In this document: positions 43,917 to 52,031 of the stretch, one piece after another
How the letters are laid out: each line of letters starts with the position of its first letter
How positions within the stretch are numbered: position 1 is the stretch's first letter
Source of the DNA: Streptomyces roseofulvus
Lineage (GTDB): Bacteria > Actinomycetota > Actinomycetes > Streptomycetales > Streptomycetaceae
Assembly: GCF_039534915.1 (NCBI RefSeq)
Contig: NZ_BAAAWE010000001.1
Coordinates: forward strand, 5,208,001-5,272,000
Reading direction: 5' to 3'
DNA: 64,000 bases
Made by a program: the position numbers and the translations under genes
The notes under the pieces: model-generated
What the model was told of the DNA's origin: nothing
The model's input: the letters and a program-made list of their open reading frames with translations, nothing else
Databases searched by the model: none

Positions 43917-46900
43917 TCACCAATCTCTTCCGATCGACGAGACCCGAATTTTACGCAGCTCCTCGACCACATGGTCCGGCGAGAAGGCGTGCTGGAGATC
44001 CTGGACGAGATGCGCCAGGCTCTGGAGCACGTATTCCATGGTTACGAACCGGGCCTGGGTGCCCTGCTCCTCCAGTACCCTCCGCGCGCCGGCGTCCGCG
44101 CTCCGTACGATGACCCGGGCGGGCCGCTGTGCCACGGCCTTCGCCCCGTCGGCCGTGAGCGAGAACTGCTTGGGCACCATGATCTCGACGGTGGCCCCGG
44201 TGCCGGGCGCGGTCCAGACGGACATGGCGAACGCGCCTTCCATCGCCGTCTCCGTGGCGTCCACGCCCATGTCCCGCACGGTCTCGCAGAGCCGGTCCAG
44301 ATACTCCTTGGCCGTCTCCGCATTGTCGAGGTCGTCCGAGAGCTCCGTGAAGGTCTCGCCCTCGGTGCCCGGAATGGTCTCTCCGGCCACCTCGCCGCCG
44401 ACCCGCTCGAGCTGTTTCCGCTCGTCCTCCATCCGGCTCTCGATGGTCTTTCGGACGAGCTCGCGCTCCTGCTCGTCGAGCACCGCCTTGATGACGTCGG
44501 CGTTCACGAGGTCGGACAGAGGGGTCAGTTCCTCTCCGTCGGCCAGCTTTGCGAGGCGTTCGCGGTGCAGCGAGGGGATCCGCATTTTCGAGACACGCGC
44601 GAGCCAAGTCGGCAGCCCCGATTCGACGCGCTGCGCGAGCGCGTGCATGCGGAAGGAGTGGTCGGACCCGTCGTCGCCCACGCAGAGTTCGGCTGCGGCG
44701 CGCAGGTACCCCGCGACCTGTTCGCAGAGCTGCTCGACGTCCGCGTAGTACAGCTTGACCGACGGTGCCCTCCGTTTGCCGCGGTCGGGCTGCTCGGATG
44801 ACTGGACCACGCCCCCGATTCGCTTGGCCATCTCGTCGTATGGAGTCCCGTTCAGCCACTCCCACGCGACGACCGCTCGCAGGAGCGCGTTGGCGTCCTC
44901 CATCGTCAGCGCGTCCTCGTCAATGGTCAGGAGCTGGCGCAACTCGTCGGAGATGTGTTGGTTGTTTGCGTTGAGCAGTCGCTCTGGTACGGCTGGCCCT
45001 CTGGCAGCGATGTAGCGAAGGGAGAAGTGACGCTTCGTCGGTGCCTCGGCCGAGTCGTCCGGCAGACAGTGTGCGCACAGGAGGGTAAGCACGGCTCCTT
45101 TGAGTGAGGGCATGTGGTTGCTCGTGGGCTGTCCCGGCAACGCCACCCAGGCGGTGATCCGCTGCACGGACCGGGCCTTGAACGCGTGCCACAGCAGGTC
45201 GAGGTGGCCCTTGTTCTCGATCGCGAGGCGCGCGAGGTGCTGCAGTTCCGCCGCGTCGTCCAGTTCCAGACCCGACTGACCGAGCGCTTGCCCGAGGGGG
45301 GACAGCGACAGCACCTCTTCACCGCCCCGGTACCCCTCGCCCTCGCTGAACACGATCAGGTCCCGAGTCTCGAGTTCCCGCAGCACGTCCTCGGCTTCGG
45401 GGATGTCCGGGGAGTCTGGTTCGTAGGAGATCAGGAGTCCGGCGATGATCTCCGTCACCCGAGCGAGCCACTGCCGCCGGGTGAGCCCACTGCGTCCCTG
45501 GCAGAGCACCTGGAGGACCAGACCGCTGATCTGGAGCGTGTCGCGGAATTGTGACCGGACTCTGAGCGAGCGTTCGGAGCTCGCGACGAAGGTCCGGTAC
45601 ACGCCCTCCTCGGTCGAGAGTGCCTTGACCTGCTCCGGGACCAGTCCGTCGATTTCCTGGAGATCCTTCGGGGATGGGACGAGGATGTAGAACTTCCCGA
45701 GCTGGTCCGTCACCGTTTTCCCGAGTCGCCTCCCAGCCCGTCCACCCTTGTTGTCCAGATCGGCCGCCGGCAGGAGGCGCCGTATCCGGTTGGCCCCCTC
45801 ACCGCCCCAGCCAGACACGCTCGTTGCGATGACGACGTCGGCGGGCAGGTTGAGGCCCACGGCCAGGGTGTCCGTGGCCACGATGACCCGCAGCAGCCCA
45901 TCGGGCTCCCTGAACTCGTCCTCCACTTGGCGTCGCAGGGTGGGCGCCAGGGCCGCCGTGTGGAAGGCGACGCCGTGCCGCAGACCCCGCATGACCAGGT
46001 CGTACAGGGGAAGATCAGAGTTCCTGAGCTTCTCGTAGAGACGGCCCGCCTCGTCCCTGGCCTGCGACTCGGGCCCGTGGTACCGGCCGACGTGCCAGGG
46101 GGAACCACGCCTGCTGACCGGCTTCTGACTGCTGGTCGCCTGCAGCAGGTCCTGAATGGCCAGTGCGAGGTTCTGCGCGATGGTGCGACCGGGGACGAAG
46201 ACGATGATCCGCTTGTCCCGATCCTTGATCAAGGTCTGGACGACCAAGGCGGCCGCGAGCGGCGCGGTGGAGAGCCTGCTTCCGGGAAGCCCCTCGAAAC
46301 GCAGGGACAGGGCCTTGGCGTGCTTGTCGCGGATGTTGCCGAGTTCGTGATCCTGTTCGTAGGGAGGTGGGGGCGGCTGGTGGTCTCCGGGCATGCTCAG
46401 CAGATGGGCCCTCTCCTGCACAAGCCAGCGCCGTGGACCCACCACATAGGTGTCGAGTGGCACCGGTCGCACGTTGGTGAAGTGCTTCCGGAGCAGGCGG
46501 TCGTGCCCGAGCCAGCGTTCCAGCGTCTCTCCCGCCGCAGGCGAGAGCGCGGCCGACAGGCCGAGGAGAGCGGGCTGCTGGTCCCGGGGGAGCATCTTCA
46601 CCAATGTGAGCAGGGCCTCCAGCTTCGCGGCCCGCTCGCTCTGCTCCGCCAGCATCTGGAGTTCGTCCACCACGACGAGGGCACTGCGGCGCAGCGGCGA
46701 CAGCCGGTGCACCAGATAGACCCCGAGTTTCTCGTAGATGGCCAGTGCGACGTCGTACGAGCCTGCCCCAACCGGCCGGTCGTTCTCCGGGTAGTCCCGC
46801 GAGGCCGGGTAGACCCGCAGGCCCTTCATGTCCGGGCTGCTGTCCTGGAGTACTTGCCACTCGGAGTGCTCCTGGGTCACCAGAGCCTTGATCGGCAGCA

Positions 46901-47591
46901 GCATCATCGACGTCTTCCCTGAGTTGACCGCCATGGTCATGCCGAACCGGGCCAGGGTGGTCTTGCCGCTGTTGGTGACTGCGTACACGAGACCTAACCC
47001 TCGATGGTCGATGATCTCCCGGCACAGAATGAGCAAATGTTTCTGGAAGTCGGACAGTTCGGCCCAGGAGCCGAGCCGTTCCTCCCAACTCTCCAGCAGC
47101 GCGCTCCGCAGCTCCGGGCGGTCTCCGGCGGGGAGCAGTTCGCCGTAGCCACGGATGGTGGGCACCAAGGCGCCGATCCGGGGATCGGCCGGCTCCTCCG
47201 GGGGTTCGACGAGAGGTTCCACGTCGGGGGAGAGATCAACGGCACCGCCCAGCCGGGTGAAGACCGTCTGGTGTGCGGCCGTCTGGTCACGGTTCGCGCG
47301 CTCGGCGAAGTCTCGCCAGCCCAGCGACACGGCTCCCGACTCGCAACGCTCCCGGACGTGCTCCCAGAAGTCTGCCTGGCTCGATGCGGACGGAGGTAGT
47401 TCGTTGGGCGGGAATTTCAGGTCGCGCATGAACCTCGTCCTGGCTCCGGAATCCTGATACGCGTCGCTCAGCCCCGCGCGCAGTTCCTCCCAGTCCTCCT
47501 GTGAGATGTCCCAGAGAGGGGCCGGGCGAGTCGCTTCCTCGTCGGATACGTCGTCCGACGAGGGAAACTCGGACGAGTCGTTGATTGGCAT
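43917..47591 (-). CDS. Ski2-type SF2 helicase with N-terminal effector-associated-like domain
   Basis: 1224 residues, ATG with AGGAG 5 nt upstream. Residues ~33-105 form a small helical domain (LSDAYQDSGARTRFMRDLKF, FWEHVRERCESGAV) matching the N-terminus of the adjacent CHAT protein. Helicase motifs: I TNSGKTTLARFG (~204-215), II VVVDELQML (~305), III LGLSAAL, V VIVATDTLAVGLNLPADVVI, VI NKGGRAGRRLG (~612). Motif II is DELQ and III SAA rather than DExH and SAT. The C-terminal ~500 residues are a helical region with no recognised domain, including an acidic segment and a final domain with ARVIVRSADAGARRVLEEQG. Codon 199 is a TTA. Last gene of the operon. Confidence 0.88.
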   Translation of the reverse strand: MPINDSSEFPSSDDVSDEEATRPAPLWDISQEDWEELRAGLSDAYQDSGARTRFMRDLKFPPNELPPSASSQADFWEHVRERCESGAVSLGWRDFAERANRDQTAAHQTVFTRLGGAVDLSPDVEPLVEPPEEPADPRIGALVPTIRGYGELLPAGDRPELRSALLESWEERLGSWAELSDFQKHLLILCREIIDHRGLGLVYAVTNSGKTTLARFGMTMAVNSGKTSMMLLPIKALVTQEHSEWQVLQDSSPDMKGLRVYPASRDYPENDRPVGAGSYDVALAIYEKLGVYLVHRLSPLRRSALVVVDELQMLAEQSERAAKLEALLTLVKMLPRDQQPALLGLSAALSPAAGETLERWLGHDRLLRKHFTNVRPVPLDTYVVGPRRWLVQERAHLLSMPGDHQPPPPPYEQDHELGNIRDKHAKALSLRFEGLPGSRLSTAPLAAALVVQTLIKDRDKRIIVFVPGRTIAQNLALAIQDLLQATSSQKPVSRRGSPWHVGRYHGPESQARDEAGRLYEKLRNSDLPLYDLVMRGLRHGVAFHTAALAPTLRRQVEDEFREPDGLLRVIVATDTLAVGLNLPADVVIATSVSGWGGEGANRIRRLLPAADLDNKGGRAGRRLGKTVTDQLGKFYILVPSPKDLQEIDGLVPEQVKALSTEEGVYRTFVASSERSLRVRSQFRDTLQISGLVLQVLCQGRSGLTRRQWLARVTEIIAGLLISYEPDSPDIPEAEDVLRELETRDLIVFSEGEGYRGGEEVLSLSPLGQALGQSGLELDDAAELQHLARLAIENKGHLDLLWHAFKARSVQRITAWVALPGQPTSNHMPSLKGAVLTLLCAHCLPDDSAEAPTKRHFSLRYIAARGPAVPERLLNANNQHISDELRQLLTIDEDALTMEDANALLRAVVAWEWLNGTPYDEMAKRIGGVVQSSEQPDRGKRRAPSVKLYYADVEQLCEQVAGYLRAAAELCVGDDGSDHSFRMHALAQRVESGLPTWLARVSKMRIPSLHRERLAKLADGEELTPLSDLVNADVIKAVLDEQERELVRKTIESRMEDERKQLERVGGEVAGETIPGTEGETFTELSDDLDNAETAKEYLDRLCETVRDMGVDATETAMEGAFAMSVWTAPGTGATVEIMVPKQFSLTADGAKAVAQRPARVIVRSADAGARRVLEEQGTQARFVTMEYVLQSLAHLVQDLQHAFSPDHVVEELRKIRVSSIGRDW

Positions 47592-47632
47592 GACGGCTCC
47601 TGTGCGAGACGTGGATCAGTGCTGCGGGTAGT

Positions 47633-48538
47633 TCACGTCGTGCGGGGCAGAACGATGAGCTGGGTCTGGACACTGCGGCACGGGGCGGCCTGGTTGACGG
47701 TGTCCTGGACCGCGAAGTGGGCGGCGGACTCGATGGCTCGCGCGTCGGGTGAGTGGGGGGAGGCAGCGAGTTCGCGGTAGAAGGCGGCGGCGAAGAGGAC
47801 GGAGCACTCGGCGTCCAGCCTGCCCTGGTGGGCGATGACGACATCCGCGTACGGCATGAAGCGCTCGGCCACCTCTTGGCCCTCGCAGGAACGCAGGAGC
47901 AGTGCCCGCAGGCGGTGACCGCGGTGCTCGGCGACGAGTTTCAGGGTGCCGACGAGATCGTCCGCCGCCAGGTGGTGGGCGTCGCCGGCAGCGTCCTCGA
48001 GGATCAGTTCATCGTGCGTACCGTGGCAGGCGAGATGCAGCACATGGGGCAGGATCGAGCGAATCTCTCGCAGATCGGCACCGCTGGCGGCCGGGAAGAG
48101 CCGCATGTCCAGGCGCCCGTGCTCCTCCCTTGCAGCCGCCCGCAGTTCGGCGCTCGCCCTAGTGGTGCCGTAGCGGGCGGGCTCGGCGCCCAGCAGCATC
48201 ACGCGCAGGCGCTCGTCCGTCTTTCTCCCCGCCGCCGGAACCCCCGCCGGTTCCAGCTGACCTTGGTTGGCCGTGGCGAACACGGGATGGAAGGGATGCT
48301 CGTCGCGCGCTTTGGCCAGGATGCGGATCCGCCCCGCCTCCATCACCCCGCCCTCCAGCTCTGAGGAGACCTGGCTCCAGAACTCGCCCATGGTGTTCGC
48401 TCCGGCCGGGATCGCCCACCCAGGGAATCCGGCGGCGCGCAGCATCAGCCGGGCCCGCCCCGCCGAGTGGTAGACCTCCGCCAGGGCACGCACCTCCTGT
48501 CGGCGAAGAGGGGCGCTGTCCGTGTCCGCAGGCGTCAC
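47633..48538 (-). CDS. CHAT-domain (caspase-like) protease with N-terminal effector-associated-like domain
   Basis: 301 residues from a GTG at 48538 overlapping the upstream stop by 4 nt (GTGA). Residues ~15-88 form a helical domain with ALAEVYHSAGRARLMLRAAG, EFWSQVSSELEGGVM and DEHPFHPVF, similar to the helicase N-terminus and to EAD1-type domains. Residues ~110-300 are a CHAT peptidase: the catalytic His in LHLACHGTHDEL (~172), the catalytic Cys in LLLRSCEGQEVAERF (~218), followed by VVIAHQGRLDAECSVLFAAA. No ATPase or TPR sensor is fused. Middle gene of the operon, 41 nt before the helicase. Confidence 0.88.
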   Translation of the reverse strand: MTPADTDSAPLRRQEVRALAEVYHSAGRARLMLRAAGFPGWAIPAGANTMGEFWSQVSSELEGGVMEAGRIRILAKARDEHPFHPVFATANQGQLEPAGVPAAGRKTDERLRVMLLGAEPARYGTTRASAELRAAAREEHGRLDMRLFPAASGADLREIRSILPHVLHLACHGTHDELILEDAAGDAHHLAADDLVGTLKLVAEHRGHRLRALLLRSCEGQEVAERFMPYADVVIAHQGRLDAECSVLFAAAFYRELAASPHSPDARAIESAAHFAVQDTVNQAAPCRSVQTQLIVLPRTT

Positions 48539-49239
48539 AGGAACGCCTTCAGTCGCAGCGGATCGGGCAGTTCCCGGCTGAACCGGCGCAGCAGTGGCAT
48601 CTCGACCCCGGCCGTCACCGTGCATCTCAACTCCGTCTCGGTGCCCGCTCCACAGCGTACGACGAGGCTGAGCGGATAGGTGCCGCTCAGTTCGGTCGCA
48701 GCGGTTGGCCTGAAGTCCCAGGCCGGGGTCGAGCCGCCCAGGTCGAGGGCCTGAACGAAGGGCTGATTGGTCGTGTAGCCGACCGTCCGCGTCATCTCGC
48801 CGAGGGAGGCGTCAGCACCGAGCAGGGAGAGCTGCGGTCCGAGGCGACGTACCTGTTCGATCTGCACTGGGTCCGTCAACCGGATCGGGTCCATGGAGTG
48901 GGCGACGGGCTTCGGTCCCCAGCTGGAGGTGAGGTGGAGGGCCACGTTGGCGAACTTGATTCGGGGGCCGCCCGATTGGGGGACGAAGGTGAGAGACAGC
49001 CTTACCAGGTGGTGTTCGTACAGGGCGGCCTGTTCCTCGGCGTACCTGGCGAGTTCCGGGTCCGCGGCGAGTTCGTCGGGGGTCAGCCGCACGGCATGCG
49101 GTCCGCCGAGCCGGAGGCGGCCGGCCAGGGCCGCGGGCTCGCGGACCTCCGCGGGACCTTGTTCCGGTCCTCGTGCGGGGTCGTCGGCGCTCAGGACTAC
49201 GTCGTACGTCGTTAACCCAGGATCAGCGAGCTCGATCAT
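48535..49239 (-). CDS. Hypothetical beta-rich protein, first gene of the CHAT-helicase operon
   Basis: 234 residues, ATG at 49239. No family recognised. The N-terminal ~75 residues are acidic and loop-rich. The middle (VRLSLTFVPQSGGPRIKFANVALHL) and the end (YPLSLVVRCGAGTETELRCT) look like alternating beta strands of a sandwich fold. No signal peptide or membrane helix is present. Codon 9 is a TTA, so translation may depend on the bldA tRNA. The 4-nt overlap with the CHAT gene implies a fixed stoichiometric partner. It might be the sensor or adaptor, which is inference. Confidence 0.75.
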   Translation of the reverse strand: MIELADPGLTTYDVVLSADDPARGPEQGPAEVREPAALAGRLRLGGPHAVRLTPDELAADPELARYAEEQAALYEHHLVRLSLTFVPQSGGPRIKFANVALHLTSSWGPKPVAHSMDPIRLTDPVQIEQVRRLGPQLSLLGADASLGEMTRTVGYTTNQPFVQALDLGGSTPAWDFRPTAATELSGTYPLSLVVRCGAGTETELRCTVTAGVEMPLLRRFSRELPDPLRLKAFL

Positions 49240-49470
49240 CAGCAGTCACCCTTTCGGGAGGGAAGAAGTCCAGGACGGACCACGGAGCCGTGGCTCCGGC
49301 CGGAGTGCTTCCGAGTTGTCCCCGCGTGTCCCCCTGGTACGTGGAAGGTTACCCATGGTGGGTCGTTGGGGTCGGAACTTTGCCACGCAAAGATCTGCGG
49401 CCGCCTGTCCGTCGGGTGCAAGCCGACTTTCCGGGCCCCGGCCGCGCTCTTCGGGCCGTCGCAGAGAGCG
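49240..49470. other. Upstream region of the operon, unassigned
   Basis: About 230 nt with no gene I can defend; it should contain the operon promoter. Weak open frames cross it on both strands. Confidence 0.3.
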
Positions 49471-49773
49471 GACCCGGAGGCGATCCGTGCGCTGGTGGGC
49501 AAGCGGGAGTCCTCCGCGATCAACGCCGCGGCGTACGAGGCTAGGCGCTGGCCGAGTAGCTGGCGGACTACGAGAACCGCAAGGGGCCAGATTCCGAGCA
49601 GGCACGTCAGCGGGCGCGGCAGGTCTTCGCCGAGGAAGCCGCTGGCGGTGGCCCGCCGCAAACTGAGTCACGACGGGGACACTGGTCCTCGACAGCGAGG
49701 GGCTCTCGAAGCTCCTCGCCGACGAGTAGGTGATGGCTCTGGTTGCTGAGGCGCGCTCACCATCACCGAGGTT
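49471..49773 (+). pseudogene. Decayed antitoxin/PIN-toxin (VapBC-like) remnant
   Basis: The plus strand encodes DPEAIRALVGKRESSAINAA, then after a frameshift DYENRKGPDSEQARQRARQV FAEEAAG in an adjacent frame, interrupted by an in-frame TAG. This has the helical, charged look of small antitoxin C-termini. From ~49677 a third reading gives TLVLDSEGLSKLLADE then TAG, then VMALVAEARS. TLVLDSEGLSKL is the start of a PIN domain with its first Asp. Both are truncated, so this is a dead toxin-antitoxin pair. Confidence 0.6.
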
Positions 49774-49927
49774 GTCCATGTCTGTACGAACAAGGCCCCG
49801 CCTGAACTGGGTGCTCTCCGGACCGTGCGTAGTGCCGGTGGGCGACGAGGAGGCCAGAGCGGCCTCGAACGAAATGCGCCCGGCCGCCCGGACGGGCGGC
49901 AGGGCGCATTCGCTTATGGGGCGGGGG

Positions 49928-50977
49928 TCAGAAGTCGATGAAGGCGTACAGGGCCTTGTGGTTGGACTTCGTGCCGTCGACCGTGTGGCCGATCGGGGAG
50001 GGGCGTACGGCGCCCTGGACGAAGAGGTAGTCGATCTTGCGGGTGCCGCTGGTCGGCTTGGTGCCGTAGCCGGTCATGCCGTAGCCGCTCAGGGTGTCGG
50101 CCGGGATGGCGGTGCGGTTGGCGTCGATGCCGACGACGCGGATGGAGGTGCCGGACATCAGGTTGGTCGCGTCGGTGCCGATGCGGATGCCGGTGTCGCG
50201 GATGCCCTTGATGCCGTCGCCGGCGCAGGGGAAGTCCTTGTTCTGCTCCGGGAGGTGCATGGTGGCGGCGAACACGGACGTCGACGTGCCCGTGATGGTG
50301 AAGCGGGCGGCGATGGCGCTCGTGCGCCGCCACTTGTACGTGTAGGCGGCGCCGTCGTCGTTGTTCGGCGGCTTGTACAGGGTGCAGCCGGCGCCGTCGG
50401 CGTAGACGTCGGCGGGGTCCACGCCGGGGACGGGCTTGAGCCAGCCGGCGCTCCAGTACAGCGACGTGCCGGAGAGGGTGAGCCGCTTGGTGTTGTAGAC
50501 GATGCCGTTGGTCTGCTTCTTCTTCAGGTCGCCGAGGGACTGGTCGCTGCAGCCGTGGGTGAGGCCCCACTCCTCGGGGTCCTCGGCGGCGAGGACCACC
50601 TTGTAGGTGCCCGCGGGCTCCCCGAACTTGGCGGACAGCTGGTCGGCGTACGCGTCGGCCTGGCCGCGGCCGCGCACCTGCTGGATGATCAGCAGGTCGG
50701 GCGCCTTCACGCCCGCGGTTCCCGTCTGGCCGTTGTCGTCGACGAGTTCGGACGTCAGGTGGTCCGGGCCGGATATCCGGGTGCACGTGCCGTCGGCGTT
50801 GTTCCGCACCAGGTTCTCGATGTTGTTGTTGTAGACCCGCAGCACCCGGTCGTCGACGGTCGCGGACGTCCCCTCGGCGGCGGCGTCGGGAGCCGCGTGG
50901 CCGAGGAACGACGCGCTGAGGGCGGTGGTGAGCGCGAGGGCGCCCGCCAGGTAAGAGGGCTTGCGCCAAAGGGACAT
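49928..50977 (-). CDS. Secreted endonuclease/exonuclease/phosphatase-fold protein
   Basis: 349 residues, ATG with GGAG upstream. Signal peptide ~1-35 (ends PDAAAEGTS). Fold elements: RVLRVYNNNIENLV (metal-binding N and E), FAATMHLPEQNKDFPC, VVGIDANRTAIPAD (D-x-N pair), RKIDYLF, and SNHKALYAFIDF with the terminal catalytic His. It likely hydrolyses phosphodiesters in nucleic acids or phospholipid headgroups outside the cell. Several Cys suggest disulfides. Confidence 0.83.
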   Translation of the reverse strand: MSLWRKPSYLAGALALTTALSASFLGHAAPDAAAEGTSATVDDRVLRVYNNNIENLVRNNADGTCTRISGPDHLTSELVDDNGQTGTAGVKAPDLLIIQQVRGRGQADAYADQLSAKFGEPAGTYKVVLAAEDPEEWGLTHGCSDQSLGDLKKKQTNGIVYNTKRLTLSGTSLYWSAGWLKPVPGVDPADVYADGAGCTLYKPPNNDDGAAYTYKWRRTSAIAARFTITGTSTSVFAATMHLPEQNKDFPCAGDGIKGIRDTGIRIGTDATNLMSGTSIRVVGIDANRTAIPADTLSGYGMTGYGTKPTSGTRKIDYLFVQGAVRPSPIGHTVDGTKSNHKALYAFIDF

Positions 50978-51163
50978 GGGGAACTCCGTCGTCGGCGATC
51001 AGGGGGTCGCACCGTATCCCACGGGTACGGCACGGACTCGGGCCGCCCGCCCCGGGCCCGTACCGGGGCCAGGAGAAGCGGTGTCCGCCCGGGTCGGGGC
51101 GGGTCGGCCGGCGCCGGGGCCGGGTTCGGGCGGGGAGCGGCCCGGCGACGGCGAGGTGACCGC

Positions 51164-51903
51164 GAAGCGGCCCTCCTGCCCGGCGGGGACGAGGGCGCGG
51201 TCGTCGTCACCACCACGTCCTGGGAGATCAGCCGGCCGGGCTGGGAACCGGTCAGGATCGACCCGTCGGGGACGACGCGCGGAGACTGCTGGAACGGAGC
51301 GTCGGGCGCCCGGCCCTGGAGGCGGACCCCGAGGCCGCCCGGGAGGTGCTCGACCGGTGCGGCGGACTCCCGCTCGCCCTGGAGATCGTCGCCGCCCGGA
51401 TGGCCGGCGGCCAGGTCTCCCTCCGGCGCATCGCCGAACGGCTCGCCGACCGCGGCCGGATGCTGGAGGAGCCGACCGCCGGCGACCGGACCGTCCGCAC
51501 GGTGCTCGACGTCGGCTACCGGACCCTGGACGCCCGCACCGAGTCGCTCCTGCGGAAGATCGGCTTCCTCGGCCGGCGGGAGATCACCGTGGAGAGGGCC
51601 GCCGCCCTGGAGGGGGCCGCCGTGAACGACATCGGGTACCGGATCGACGACCTGGCGGACGCGCACTTCCTGCACCCCGCGCGCCCGGCAGCGCCGGGGG
51701 CGCGCACCTACCGCTGCCGCGACACGGTCCTGGCGTACGGCCACGAACTCTCCCTCGCCGAGGACGCCACGGAGGGCCGGGCGGCCGCCCTGGAACGGGC
51801 GCGCGCCTGGCTCTCCCGCGAGGCGGATCCGGACGTGCCGGTCCGGCGGGCGCACCGGTCCGTGCTCGGCGCACCCGGCGGACCGCGCGTGCCCTCCCGG
51901 TGA
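51164..51903 (+). pseudogene. AfsR-like NB-ARC regulator fragment
   Basis: From ~51164 the frame reads LLPGGDEGAVVVTTTSWEIS, then a single-base frameshift near 51265, then DDARRLLERSVGRPALEADP and CGGLPLALEIVAARMAGGQV, continuing to a winged-helix segment (TVLDVGYRTLDARTESLLRK). These are the later NB-ARC and winged-helix parts of AfsR/SARP regulators. The DNA-binding, BTAD and P-loop parts are missing. An ORF of 185 residues (51346-51903) survives and might be annotated as a gene; I consider it a remnant. Confidence 0.75.
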
Positions 51904-52031
51904 CGGCGGGCCCCGCCAAGCCGGTTTTCGGCCGCATACCGGGCCGAGGGCGGGATCGATGCAGGTCGGGGCGCGACTGACGCGTATTCTCTGGGCCGGG
52001 GCTGCGGGGGACAGGGAACGCGGAGGTACGG

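Noticed and set aside
48407..49927. Additional short ORFs around the operon start, for example 49239-49661 minus
   Set aside because: They lack ribosome-binding sites and recognisable families and cross the decayed toxin-antitoxin remnant in the wrong sense.
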